In this document: positions 1-8,257 of the stretch, one piece after another
Layout of the letters: every line of letters begins with the position of its first letter
Numbering within the stretch: position 1 is the first letter of the stretch
DNA from: Microcaldota archaeon
GTDB taxonomy: Archaea; Micrarchaeota; Micrarchaeia; Anstonellales; Bilamarchaeaceae
NCBI GenBank assembly: GCA_022627495.1
Contig: JAKEGJ010000011.1
Location: forward strand, 1 to 59,535
Direction: 5' to 3'
Length of the DNA: 59,535 bases
Notes under the pieces: model-generated
What the model was told of the DNA's origin: nothing
What the model saw: the letters and a program-made list of their open reading frames with translations, nothing else
The model's database searches: none
Translations under genes and position numbers: made by a program

Positions 1-426
1 GAAGGCGAGTCTGCGACCGTTAGCGGCGTGACCGTCAAGGTGCTCGAGATAACCGAGGATGTCGGCGCTTGCAGCGCAGGCACGGGCTCGGTTTCGTGCA
101 CTGCTGACATGAGCGGCGTATCGGCGCTCATAATGCCGAACAATGCCCCGTCAGTGACTGTCGCGACCCCGTACACGGGCAGCTACGGCAACCTGGTCGT
201 CCTCGACACCGATGCCACTGGAGTAAACACCCTCGTATCAGTCGGCGGCGATGTGGTCAACTCCGTAACGGCAGACCTCCTTGCGGGCTCTGCGGTCGAC
301 TGGACCGCTGAGACGAAGGTAGTTCGGGAAGTAGTCCAGGGCTCGAAGATAGTGGTGGCCGGCAAAGAAGCGGCTGACACTCTCTCTGCGGCTGCGGACT
401 TCGTGGCCCAGGTCCAGAAGGTGTAA
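1..426 (+). CDS. S-layer-like surface protein, C-terminal part (5' end outside window)
   Basis: The frame is open from base 1 and stops at 424-426, so only the last 141 or so residues are seen. They include a segment of the type VNTLVSVGGDVVNSVTADLL followed by GSKIVVAGKEAADT near the end. This pattern (a 'VGGp.VN.vTa.L' stretch, then 'VVAG..A.DT..AA') is found at the C-terminus of archaeal S-layer glycoproteins. The composition is rich in Val, Thr, Ala and Ser with almost no Lys in the first half, as expected for a surface lattice protein. The call rests on motif recognition only. The N-terminal signal sequence is not visible. A T-rich terminator follows directly. Confidence 0.6.
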   Translation, partial: EGESATVSGVTVKVLEITEDVGACSAGTGSVSCTADMSGVSALIMPNNAPSVTVATPYTGSYGNLVVLDTDATGVNTLVSVGGDVVNSVTADLLAGSAVDWTAETKVVREVVQGSKIVVAGKEAADTLSAAADFVAQVQKV

Positions 427-481
427 TAACCTTCTTTAATTTTTTATTTTTATTTTCCTCTTTTTTCCCCTAATCTTTTTG
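427..481 (+). terminator. T-rich archaeal terminator after the S-layer-like gene
   Basis: Directly after the TAA stop there are several runs of 4-6 T within about 55 bases. Such oligo-T tracts act as intrinsic terminators in archaea, and a strong one is expected after an abundant surface-protein gene. Confidence 0.55.
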
Positions 482-506
482 TCAATATGCCTGGTTTCCG
501 CGTTTG

Positions 507-516
507 CCCCCCCCCC
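507..516. repeat. C10 homopolymer
   Basis: Ten consecutive C lie between the S-layer-like gene and the 3' end of the next, minus-strand gene, 11 bases past its stop. Nothing else explains the tract. It may be prone to slippage or to sequencing error. Confidence 0.9.
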
Positions 517-527
517 AAATCAGACAA

Positions 528-1022
528 TCAGACCTGCGCGACCAGCACCGTGAAATTCTTGCCGTACGCCTTCGAGCAGGCGGGGCATGTGGTGTACCAG
601 AAATAGAGCTTCTTAGTTTTCTTCCCCCGGGAATCGACGAACTTTTCCATCGCCTTCACCCATTTCCCCGTATCGGAATACGGGCCTTCGAACGCCTTCA
701 GTAGGAATGTCCCTGAAATCCTCTCCATCCTCGCTCCCGGGACGTCTTTGCTGATCGCGATGAAGATGTCCGAGCCCCACATTGATTTCTCGTCCGAGAG
801 CATCAGCTGGTCCTGGTCGAGGGCCCCTGCCTTCGAAATCAATTCCATGTTCTTAACCATGATTTTGTCCATGTTCAGGGGGATATGGAAAAAACTCGTT
901 ACGTGGTCGCGCAGGAAAAGCCTGTCGTCCCACCTGACCTCCTTCCCGTCCCACGGGGCGGGGTCGAACCTCTTGCAACAGCCGGTCTCGGCCCCAGGAT
1001 TGAGTTTTTCTGGTTTTGCCAT
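528..1022 (-). CDS. Conserved cytosolic protein of unknown function, Cys-rich
   Basis: 164 residues from the ATG at 1022. A longer reading from 1067 is possible, but a TATA element at 1046-1055 lies about 28 bases before 1022, so a leaderless start there fits best. The protein starts MAKPEKLNPGAETGCC. It has a conserved-looking core (PAPWDGKEVRWDD, then FFHIPLNMDK), a 'LMLSDEKSMWGSD' block, and a C-terminal TTCPACSKAYGKN motif with a CxxC pair. From memory, close relatives occur in bacteria and archaea, often labelled 'hydrolase' without experimental basis. No signal peptide or membrane segment is seen. Function unknown. Confidence 0.75.
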   Translation of the reverse strand: MAKPEKLNPGAETGCCKRFDPAPWDGKEVRWDDRLFLRDHVTSFFHIPLNMDKIMVKNMELISKAGALDQDQLMLSDEKSMWGSDIFIAISKDVPGARMERISGTFLLKAFEGPYSDTGKWVKAMEKFVDSRGKKTKKLYFWYTTCPACSKAYGKNFTVLVAQV

Positions 1023-1045
1023 GGATTCGGGATTCTGATACTCCG

Positions 1046-1055
1046 CTTTTATATC
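1046..1055 (-). promoter_or_regulatory. TATA box for the 164-residue Cys protein
   Basis: Read on the minus strand this is GATATAAAAG, about 28 bases before the ATG at 1022. That is the spacing expected for a leaderless archaeal transcript, and it decides the start of that gene. Confidence 0.6.
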
Positions 1056-1186
1056 CTTTCGAATCATATACAGGCCTACTGACTGCCAGCGAAGACAAAG
1101 CCGGCGGGCATTTTTTAGGTGCGATTCTTGAGTCCGACTTTGATGGGGATAAAAAACCCGTCTTGGAATGGCATTGAGGGTTTTTC

Positions 1187-4012
1187 ATGTACGACCACAG
1201 GAAGGTAGAGAAGGAAGTTCTGGATTTCTGGGCAAAGAACGACATTTACCGCAAGGCGAAGGAAAAGAACGCGGGCAGGGAGACTTTCTACTTCTGCGAC
1301 GGGCCGCCGTATGCGACCGGGCAGATACACCCGGGCACCGGATGGAACAAGACCATCAAGGACGCCGTGTGCCGCTACCAGCGAATCTGCGGAAAAGACG
1401 TCCGCGTCCAGGCCGGCTACGACACCCACGGCCTCCCGATAGAGGTCAAGGTGGAGCAGGAACTGAAATTCACCAACAAGAACGACATCGAGAAATACGG
1501 CATCGGCAAGTTCACCGAAAAGTGCAAGTCCTTCGCTACGAAATACGTCGGCATCATGGGCGACCAGTTCCGCTCGCTCGGCGTGTGGATGGATTTCGAC
1601 ACTCCCTATATCACATACCATGACAGCTACATCGATTCCTCCTGGAAGACGCTACAGATGGCGAACGAGCACGGCCTTTTGCACGAAGGCATATACGTGC
1701 TCCCCTACTGCTTCCGCTGCGAGACGACGATGGCCAACTACGAGCTCGAATATGACGACGAGACCGACCCGAGCATCTACGTCAAGTTCAAACTGAAGGA
1801 CAAGGAGAACGAATACCTCATCGTCTGGACCACGACGCCATGGACGCTCGCGGCCAACATGGCCGTCATGGTGCACCCTACATTCGCCTACGTCCGCGCC
1901 AAGGTCGGGGACGAGGTGTGGGTAGTCGCGAAAGAGCGGCTCGACCATGTCATGGGGCTTCTGGGGCAGAGCGCGACCGTAATCGAGGAGCTGCCCGGGC
2001 GGAAGCTGAAGGACCTCGAGTACCTCCACCCGTTCCAGGACAAAATCCACAAATTCTACGACCGGAAGGTGGTCCAGAGCGACGAGTTCGTCACACTCGA
2101 AGACGGCAGCGGCCTGGTCCATACCGCGCCGGGCCACGGGCCCGCCGATTTCATAATCGGCAAGCGCTACGGCATTGAGGCGTTCTGCCCGGTCGACGGC
2201 AAGGGCAACTACACTGAAGACGCCGGCGCGCTCGCAGGCAAGAACGTCCGCGAGGCGAACCCGCTCGTCACCCAGATACTGACAGACTCCGGGGCGCTCG
2301 TCTACGAGGCGCGCATCCGCCACCGCTATCCGCATTGCTGGCGCTGCAAGACGCCCCTCATCTTCCTGACTACGAAGCAGTGGTTCATCACGATTTCCAA
2401 GATGAAGGACCAGATGCTTGCCGAAATCGACAAGACCGAATGGCACCCGGATTTCGCGAAGGACCGCTTCCGGGAGTTCGTCTCGAACGCGCCGGACTGG
2501 TGCATCTCGCGCCAGCGCTACTGGGGCATACCGCTTCCCATCTGGAAGTGCGACTGCGGCAAAACCAGGGTCGTCGGCTCGAAATCCGAGATTCCCCCGG
2601 TAAAAGAGCTCCACCGGCCTTACATCGACGAAGTGGAGCTGCCCTGCGAATGCGGGAAGCCGATGAAAAGGATACCCGATGTCATGGACGTCTGGTTTGA
2701 TTCCGGAAACGCCATCTGGGCCTCGCTTACACCCGCGGAGGCCAAAAAGTACGGCGAGCGCGCAGACCTGATTATCGAGGGCCAGGACCAGATACGCGGC
2801 TGGTTCTACTCGCTCCTGGGCTCGGGCGTCGTCCGCTACGGCTCATGCCCGTACAAGCGCATACTCATGCACGGCTTCTTCGTCGACGAGAAGGGCGAGA
2901 AGATGAGCAAGTCCCTGGGCAATTTCGTGCCCCTTGAGGAAATCCTAGACAAGTACGGGGCGGACAGCTTCCGCCTCTGGGGCGTCAGCAACACTGTCTG
3001 GGAGGAGCTGAAATTCAGCTGGGAGGAGCTGAAGAAGGCCACGGGCGAACTGAACATCGCATTCAACATGGTCGTCTTCCTGGAGCGCTTCCACCCGCAG
3101 AAAAAACTCGAGAAGCCGGAACTCTCCAAGCTAGACGAATGGATGATGAGCCGGCTGAACTCCACCAAGCGCGAATTCCGCTCTTCGTTCGACGCCTACG
3201 AGCTCAACCGGGCGGCCAAGGCGCTCCGCTCGTTCATCGTGGACGATGTAAGCCGCTTCTACATGAAAATCGCCAAGGAGCACATTTCCTCCGGCGACAA
3301 CGCGGAAGGCGCTCAATGGGCCATCTACACCGTGATGCTCGAATCCCTCAAGATGCTCAGCTGCTTCTCGCCGATGCTAAGCGAGCACCTCTACCAGAGG
3401 TTCTTCAGGAAATACGAGGGCGCCGAGTCAGTGTTCCTGCTGCGCCTCGAGCCGGAGTCCGAAGGCGCCATCAACGCGCTTTACGAGAAGCAGGTGGAGA
3501 ATGTCAAGGAGCTGGTGTCAATCGCGCTCCTGGCCAGGCAGGGCGCGGGCATCAAGGTCCGCTGGCCGATACGCACCCTGTACATCGAGACCAAGTCCCA
3601 CGAGGTCTCGGATGCCGTGGGCGCCTTCAGCCCGACCATCCTGAGCCTTGTCAATGCGAAGGAGGCGAAGACCATCGAAGAGAAGCCCGCCGGCGAGATG
3701 GCGAGCGAGGCGTTCTCCAAGGGCTCGGTCCATATATCAAAGAAGATGGACGAGTCGCTTTATGAGGAAGGGCTCCTAAACGAGGTGAAGCGGCGCATCC
3801 AGATGATGCGCAAGGAGGCCGGCCTGGTGGAATCGGATGGCATAGTGATAAACATCAGCACTGAAAAAGAGTTCGAGTCCATCCTGAAGCGGCAGGAGAA
3901 GGCGCTTTACGACGCGGTCAACGCCTCGTCCATATCCTACGACATGGAGAAGGAGATGAAGGAGTTCACGATAGACGGCAGGCTGGTTCGGCTCGCGCTG
4001 AAGAAGGAATAG
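1187..4012 (+). CDS. ileS: Isoleucyl-tRNA synthetase
   Basis: Charges tRNA-Ile with isoleucine. 941 residues. The class I signature is HPGT at residues 48-51 within GQIHPGTG, and KMSKS is at about 572-576. Between them is the CP1 editing domain, with TTPWTLAAN and the GHGPADF block. A C4 zinc-type element (CDCGK ... CECGK) follows at about 450-490. The rest is the anticodon-binding helical domain and an archaeal/eukaryotic-style C-terminal region, somewhat shorter than the usual 1,000 or so residues. A TATA-like GGATAAAAAACC at 1145-1156 lies upstream. The short zinc-finger gene on the opposite strand follows. Confidence 0.97.
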   Translation: MYDHRKVEKEVLDFWAKNDIYRKAKEKNAGRETFYFCDGPPYATGQIHPGTGWNKTIKDAVCRYQRICGKDVRVQAGYDTHGLPIEVKVEQELKFTNKNDIEKYGIGKFTEKCKSFATKYVGIMGDQFRSLGVWMDFDTPYITYHDSYIDSSWKTLQMANEHGLLHEGIYVLPYCFRCETTMANYELEYDDETDPSIYVKFKLKDKENEYLIVWTTTPWTLAANMAVMVHPTFAYVRAKVGDEVWVVAKERLDHVMGLLGQSATVIEELPGRKLKDLEYLHPFQDKIHKFYDRKVVQSDEFVTLEDGSGLVHTAPGHGPADFIIGKRYGIEAFCPVDGKGNYTEDAGALAGKNVREANPLVTQILTDSGALVYEARIRHRYPHCWRCKTPLIFLTTKQWFITISKMKDQMLAEIDKTEWHPDFAKDRFREFVSNAPDWCISRQRYWGIPLPIWKCDCGKTRVVGSKSEIPPVKELHRPYIDEVELPCECGKPMKRIPDVMDVWFDSGNAIWASLTPAEAKKYGERADLIIEGQDQIRGWFYSLLGSGVVRYGSCPYKRILMHGFFVDEKGEKMSKSLGNFVPLEEILDKYGADSFRLWGVSNTVWEELKFSWEELKKATGELNIAFNMVVFLERFHPQKKLEKPELSKLDEWMMSRLNSTKREFRSSFDAYELNRAAKALRSFIVDDVSRFYMKIAKEHISSGDNAEGAQWAIYTVMLESLKMLSCFSPMLSEHLYQRFFRKYEGAESVFLLRLEPESEGAINALYEKQVENVKELVSIALLARQGAGIKVRWPIRTLYIETKSHEVSDAVGAFSPTILSLVNAKEAKTIEEKPAGEMASEAFSKGSVHISKKMDESLYEEGLLNEVKRRIQMMRKEAGLVESDGIVINISTEKEFESILKRQEKALYDAVNASSISYDMEKEMKEFTIDGRLVRLALKKE

Positions 4013-4047
4013 GAAAATGCGAAAAAAGGGGCGGGCGCGATGATGTT

Positions 4048-4236
4048 TCAGTTCGCGCTCTTGAACATGCTCCGCTTTGCGATGCTGCTCCAGCAGCTCT
4101 TGCAGATGTAGCGGTGGTCTATTTTCTTCCTTTTTGAGCTCTTCACGCATGAGTAGCATATTGCGCGGCTGCAGTAGTCGCATTTCACAAGCTTTGCAGT
4201 CTGGTCGTTGCATCTTGCGCATGTTTCTATGGACAT
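4048..4236 (-). CDS. Small zinc-finger protein (four CxxC pairs)
   Basis: 62 residues from the ATG at 4236. That start is supported by the strong Shine-Dalgarno AGGAGTGA five bases before it; a GTG nine bases upstream overlaps that site and is less likely. The protein is a compact double zinc module: CARC, CDYC, CYSC and CKSC in order, with a Lys/Arg-rich middle (KSSKRKKIDH). Such stand-alone treble-clef or B-box-like fingers in archaea usually bind nucleic acid or act in protein contacts; that role is inference. A TATA-like element lies near 4266-4276. It is convergent with ileS. Confidence 0.75.
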   Translation of the reverse strand: MSIETCARCNDQTAKLVKCDYCSRAICYSCVKSSKRKKIDHRYICKSCWSSIAKRSMFKSAN

Positions 4237-4323
4237 CAATATCACTCCTGTAGATGATTTCTCAAAATTATATCGAGTATATGAGGGAAAGCTATTTAAT
4301 AGCTATTCAGGGAAAGCTTCACC

Positions 4324-4905
4324 ATGGGAAAAGGGCAGGCGGCGATTGAGGGAACTTCCCGGGAACTTCGTTCCCGAGCCCCCAAAGCTGGCGCTTTAGG
4401 GCCCATCCCTTCTCGCCGCTTTCGCGGCCAGGCGGCGATTGAATATTTGACGACTTACGGCTGGGTGCTTCTAGTCCTGGTAATCGTAATAGGCGTTCTG
4501 TTCTCGACGGGCATCCTCTCCCCCGGATACATGATGTCCGAGGAATGCAACTTCGGGAGCAGCCTCAAATGCACCGCGACGCTCTTCAACGAGGCCGGCC
4601 ACACCCGCGTCTTGCTGACCGTCTTCAACGGCTACCCGTACAAGGTAAGGATAAACGACGTTGTCCTCCAGACGCAGGACGGCGACCAGCAGTTCATTGG
4701 CTTCTCCGCTGGCGTGAACGTCACAAGCGGCTCCAACGTAACATTCGAGGCTGATTTGGGCGGCGCCCCAATCCCGGAAGGGACCATCAAGCGCTTCACG
4801 GGCAACATGACGTACGTCTCCTGCGCGCCGGAACTGGGCAGCGACTGCAGTGCAGTAGCGCATGTCGCAAGCGGAAGGGTCACCGGAAGGATAATACCGA
4901 ACTGA
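4324..4905 (+). CDS. Pilin-like protein with class III signal peptide, signal region disrupted by insertion
   Basis: 193 residues. The real export signal is GQAAIEYLTTYGWVLL followed by a hydrophobic stretch ending LVIVIGVLF, at about residues 35-60. This is the class III (type IV prepilin) signal cut by an archaeal prepilin peptidase before Q or A. The protein also starts MGKGQAAIE, so the cleavage motif appears twice, separated by 31 codons rich in Arg, Pro and Ser. An ancestral MGKGQAAIEYL... start split by an in-frame insertion explains this. The rest is an extracellular beta-rich domain with Cys and several N-x-S/T sites. It could be a minor pilin or a membrane-anchored exoprotein. Whether the current form is still processed is open. 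Confidence 0.75.
   Translation: MGKGQAAIEGTSRELRSRAPKAGALGPIPSRRFRGQAAIEYLTTYGWVLLVLVIVIGVLFSTGILSPGYMMSEECNFGSSLKCTATLFNEAGHTRVLLTVFNGYPYKVRINDVVLQTQDGDQQFIGFSAGVNVTSGSNVTFEADLGGAPIPEGTIKRFTGNMTYVSCAPELGSDCSAVAHVASGRVTGRIIPN
4336..4442 (+). mobile_element. 93-bp hairpin-rich insertion bounded by 14-bp direct repeats
   Basis: The 14-mer CAGGCGGCGATTGA occurs at 4336-4349 and again, identical, at 4429-4442, an offset of 93 bp (31 codons, so the frame is kept). The DNA between forms three successive perfect short hairpins: GGGAAC/GTTCCC (4361-4375), AAAGC/GCTTT extended by CCC/GGG with one bulge (4381-4401), and GCCGC/GCGGC (4415-4428). The arrangement looks like a small non-autonomous element with a target-site duplication. 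A tandem duplication followed by divergence is the alternative. Confidence 0.5.
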
Positions 4906-4922
4906 GCCCGGCAATCCCCAGT

Positions 4923-7262
4923 TCAGCCCGCGCTTACTGAGAATTCGCCCTTTATTATCTCCACATCGCCCACATGGCTGATTTTCTTAAGCTCCTCTAT
5001 CAGTTCCGGGTCCAGACCGTCTTGTAGGCTCAGCCTGACCTTGGCGAGCTCGGCGTTCTGGGGGAGCTTGTTTCTCGACTTGTGCTGGCGGAGCTGGCTC
5101 ACAATTTCGTTCAGCACCGCCACCTTCGCCGCATCGCCGGCGTATTCGTTGCCCGCGTCGGGCCAGCCGGCTTTCTGGACGCTTTCCTTCGCGCAGAAAA
5201 CCTCGCGGTATATCTCCTCGGCGATGTGCGGCGTGAACGGCGCCATCAGCCGTATGGAGTCGTACATGACTTTCCGCAGCGTGTATCTGGCCGCCAAATC
5301 CTCGCCCTCGTATATGCGGTATTTCACGTATTCGATATAGTTGTCGCAGACGTCCTGCCAGAAGAAGCGCTGTATCTTGCCAATCGCATAGTGGTATTCG
5401 AACCTTTCCAGATGCTCGGTGCATTCCCTGGTCAGCGCCGCAAGCCTGCCGAGAATCCACCTGTCCGTCATCCGGAGGGCCGGCGCATCGCAGACCTCCT
5501 CTTTCGCCGAGGATTCCACGAACCTGGCCGCGTTCCAGACTTTGCCGAGGAAGCTTTTCGCGTACTTGATGTCCTCGTAGCTGAAGGGCCTGTCCTTGGC
5601 CATCGCGCCCGAGAGCGCCGCCCACTGCCTTATCGCGTCAGCAGGGTAGTCGCGGAGCAAATCCGAAGGCGACACGATGTTGCCAAGGGATTTGCTCATC
5701 TTCTTGCCGTCCGGGGCGAGCACGTTGCCGTTTAGGAGTATCTGCTTCCATGGCGGGACTCCGGTCAATGCGACTCCGCTCCGGAATATCGTGTAGAACG
5801 CCCATGTGCGGACGATTTCGACGCCCTGCGGGCGCAGCGACGCGGGGTAAAGCTTCTGCATCCTGGCTTCGTCGTCCGGCCATCCGGAGATTATCAGGGG
5901 CGTTATGCTCGAATCCACCCAGACGTCGCACGTGCTCGTCTCCGGCTTCATGGGCTGGCCGCACGCGCTGCATGGCTTGTGCTTCGCCTTCTCCGGGTAG
6001 AATGGCAGGCCGTCCTCGTCTGCCGCGGCCGTCGCGAGGCATTTTTCGCAGTAATAGAACGGGAGCGGAGTGCCGAAAACGCGCTGGCGCGAAATCACCC
6101 AGTCCCATTCCGCGCTCTCCACCCAGTCTATGAGGTAGCTGATTCCGAAATCCGGCACCCAGCCGATCCTTCCGGCCATCGCCTTGATGTTCTTCGCCGT
6201 GCTCCGGATGTCCGCGAACCACTGGAGGGACGTTATAAGCTCTATCGCGGTGCCGCACCGGTCGTGCACCTTGACCGTCTGCTTCAGGGGCTCCTTCTTC
6301 ACGACCTTGCCCTCGCGCTCCAGCTTCTCTAGCATGAGCTTTTTCGCTTCCTCCACCTTCTTCCCGGTGAATTCGCCGGCATCCAGGAGCTTCCCGTACC
6401 TGTCGATGCCCTCTATCATGGGGAGCTTGTACCTGTGCATCCACACGACGTCCATCTTGTCGCCGAAGGTGCAGAGCATGACCAGGCCGGTGCCGAATTC
6501 CTTGTCTATGTCCTTGTCTCCGATGGCCGGGACCTCTTTCCCCAGGGGCGTCGTGATGCGCTTTCCCTCGAGGCGCTTATATCGCTCGTCTGCAGGGTTG
6601 AACATGACCGCCACGCAGGCATGGAGTAGCTCCGGCCTTGTTGTCGCGACGACCAGCTCTTCGCCGTCCGGGCCCCCGAATTTTACGTAATTGAGCGTGC
6701 CGTCCTTTTCCAGATCGTCCAGTTCGGCCTTGGCAATCGCCGAGACGCATTTCGGGCACCAGTACACAGGATACTTGCTCATGTAGACAAGCTTGTTCGC
6801 ATACATCCGGATTAGCGATAGCTGCACCTTCCTGTGGTATTCCGGCTCCATCGTCCGGTACTCGAAGCGCCAGTCCGGGCTGAAGCCCATCTGCTGCATC
6901 TGGGCGCGCATCCTGGCGATGAATTCCCTGGTCCATTCGATGCATTTCTCGCGGAACTGCACCTGAGGGAGCCTGCCGAACTTCTTCTCTACCTTGACTT
7001 CTGTCGGGAAACCCTGGGAGTCCCAGCCCTGGGGGTAATAGACATTGAAGCCCCGCATCCGCTTGTATCGGGCTACGAAATCTATGAAGCTGTACGAGAG
7101 GACGTGGCCCATGTGGAGCTCGCCGCTTGTAAAAGGCGGGGGGGTGTCTATGGAATACACTGGTTTCGTGTTGTCTGTTTCGTCGAAGCGGAACGTCCCT
7201 TCCTCTTCCCAGAGCTTCTGCCATCTTTCCTCGATGTTCCGCTCAAAGCGCTGCTGGAGCAT
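4923..7262 (-). CDS. valS: Valyl-tRNA synthetase
   Basis: Charges tRNA-Val. 779 residues. The class I HIGH variant HMGH is at 50-53 in PPPFTSGELHMGH, and KMSKS at about 521-525. The editing domain shows ATTRPELL and FGTGLVMLCTFGDKMDV, the latter typical of ValRS. A zinc ribbon (CEKC ... CSAC) precedes DVWVDSSITP. The anticodon-binding helical bundle follows. The protein ends without the long C-terminal coiled coil of bacterial ValRS, as in other archaea. A TATA-like TTTTTAAAAA at about 7291-7301 fits a near-leaderless transcript. It is transcribed toward the pilin-like gene. Confidence 0.96.
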   Translation of the reverse strand: MLQQRFERNIEERWQKLWEEEGTFRFDETDNTKPVYSIDTPPPFTSGELHMGHVLSYSFIDFVARYKRMRGFNVYYPQGWDSQGFPTEVKVEKKFGRLPQVQFREKCIEWTREFIARMRAQMQQMGFSPDWRFEYRTMEPEYHRKVQLSLIRMYANKLVYMSKYPVYWCPKCVSAIAKAELDDLEKDGTLNYVKFGGPDGEELVVATTRPELLHACVAVMFNPADERYKRLEGKRITTPLGKEVPAIGDKDIDKEFGTGLVMLCTFGDKMDVVWMHRYKLPMIEGIDRYGKLLDAGEFTGKKVEEAKKLMLEKLEREGKVVKKEPLKQTVKVHDRCGTAIELITSLQWFADIRSTAKNIKAMAGRIGWVPDFGISYLIDWVESAEWDWVISRQRVFGTPLPFYYCEKCLATAAADEDGLPFYPEKAKHKPCSACGQPMKPETSTCDVWVDSSITPLIISGWPDDEARMQKLYPASLRPQGVEIVRTWAFYTIFRSGVALTGVPPWKQILLNGNVLAPDGKKMSKSLGNIVSPSDLLRDYPADAIRQWAALSGAMAKDRPFSYEDIKYAKSFLGKVWNAARFVESSAKEEVCDAPALRMTDRWILGRLAALTRECTEHLERFEYHYAIGKIQRFFWQDVCDNYIEYVKYRIYEGEDLAARYTLRKVMYDSIRLMAPFTPHIAEEIYREVFCAKESVQKAGWPDAGNEYAGDAAKVAVLNEIVSQLRQHKSRNKLPQNAELAKVRLSLQDGLDPELIEELKKISHVGDVEIIKGEFSVSAG

Positions 7263-7320
7263 AAGTATCGCTAGGTAATTGTCGTCTGCTTTTTAAAAAA
7301 CAGGGGTTTGGCCCGATTTT

Positions 7321-8226
7321 TCAGGCCATCCTTTCAACCGGCGAGATGCGGACATTGTATAGCCTTCCGGTGTGGAGGTCCAATACGTGCTGTGTCTCGT
7401 CCCTTACCGACTGCTCCAGCCTCTGCGCCGTCAGATTTACCTGGTTTCCCCCACCTTCCCGCCCGGACGACCACTGGTCTGCGACTTCTGTTGCCAGGGC
7501 GCGCCCTGCAAGGCGGCCGTATTCAAGGAGCATCTGCTGGCGGTCCTGGTTCAGCTCCCTCTTCTTGGCCGGGTCCTCTGTCTCGTCAAGCTGCCTTTGC
7601 AAATCCCGCAGCCTTTTCATCAGTTCCTGTGAGCGCTCAACTGCAGCAGTCTGCAACGCCGCCCTGAATGCGCTCGCCTGCTCTTCCGTCCTCCCCCCGC
7701 CGGCCCTCCCCAGGTTCCCGAATACCGACATCACGTCGGCTACAGCAAATCCGTAGCCGACTGCGGCACGGGCGAAATCCTCCCTCTGCTGGTCTGTCAG
7801 CTGGCCTTTCCCTTCCTGCATGACCAGCTGAGGCGAGCCGGATATGCCCATTGCAGTTCCGCGGGCGGCAGTGCGGCCCAGGTCTTCTCCAAACTGCCGC
7901 ATTCCAGCCTGGTCTCTGCGGACGTGGGCTTCCTGCCATCCTGCCCACGATTCCCGAACATCCGAGCCCAGCTGTATGAATTGCCTGAACCTCTGGAACA
8001 TGGCGGCAGGGTCTTCCCGCGGCATGGATGCGCGCGCAACCGCCGCGAACTCCTGCTGGTTGTTGTTTCCGGCAGCAACGACAAGCGGCCGCAAATCCCG
8101 CTCGAGCATCTGGGGAAAACTGGTGGATGCAAAAGTCATTGCTAATGCTCCTGTGCGTGACTGAACATCAAACTGCGCCTGTGATTCGCTCCGATTTCCA
8201 TCCGTCTGCGCTGTTGGGCCGGCCAT
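7321..8226 (-). CDS. Hypothetical cytosolic protein with coiled coil
   Basis: 301 residues from the ATG at 8226 (MAGPTAQTDG), which lies just after an AT-rich TATA-like stretch in the 31-base gap behind the upstream lipoprotein gene. A longer reading from 8298 would run into that gene. The protein is rich in Gln, Arg, Ala and Glu. No signal peptide or membrane helix is seen. A charged helical stretch at about residues 215-260 (LMKRLRDLQRQLDETED) predicts a coiled coil. I do not recognise the family. Its position after a lipoprotein gene on the same strand suggests co-expression. Confidence 0.6.
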   Translation of the reverse strand: MAGPTAQTDGNRSESQAQFDVQSRTGALAMTFASTSFPQMLERDLRPLVVAAGNNNQQEFAAVARASMPREDPAAMFQRFRQFIQLGSDVRESWAGWQEAHVRRDQAGMRQFGEDLGRTAARGTAMGISGSPQLVMQEGKGQLTDQQREDFARAAVGYGFAVADVMSVFGNLGRAGGGRTEEQASAFRAALQTAAVERSQELMKRLRDLQRQLDETEDPAKKRELNQDRQQMLLEYGRLAGRALATEVADQWSSGREGGGNQVNLTAQRLEQSVRDETQHVLDLHTGRLYNVRISPVERMA

Positions 8227-8257
8227 AAAATAAGTTAGTAAAAAAGAATTTAAGAGG

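Noticed and set aside
4351-4428. A structured RNA gene in the hairpin-rich stretch of the pilin-like gene
   Set aside because: The three hairpins are short and separate and lie inside a continuous coding frame. An inserted element explains them better.
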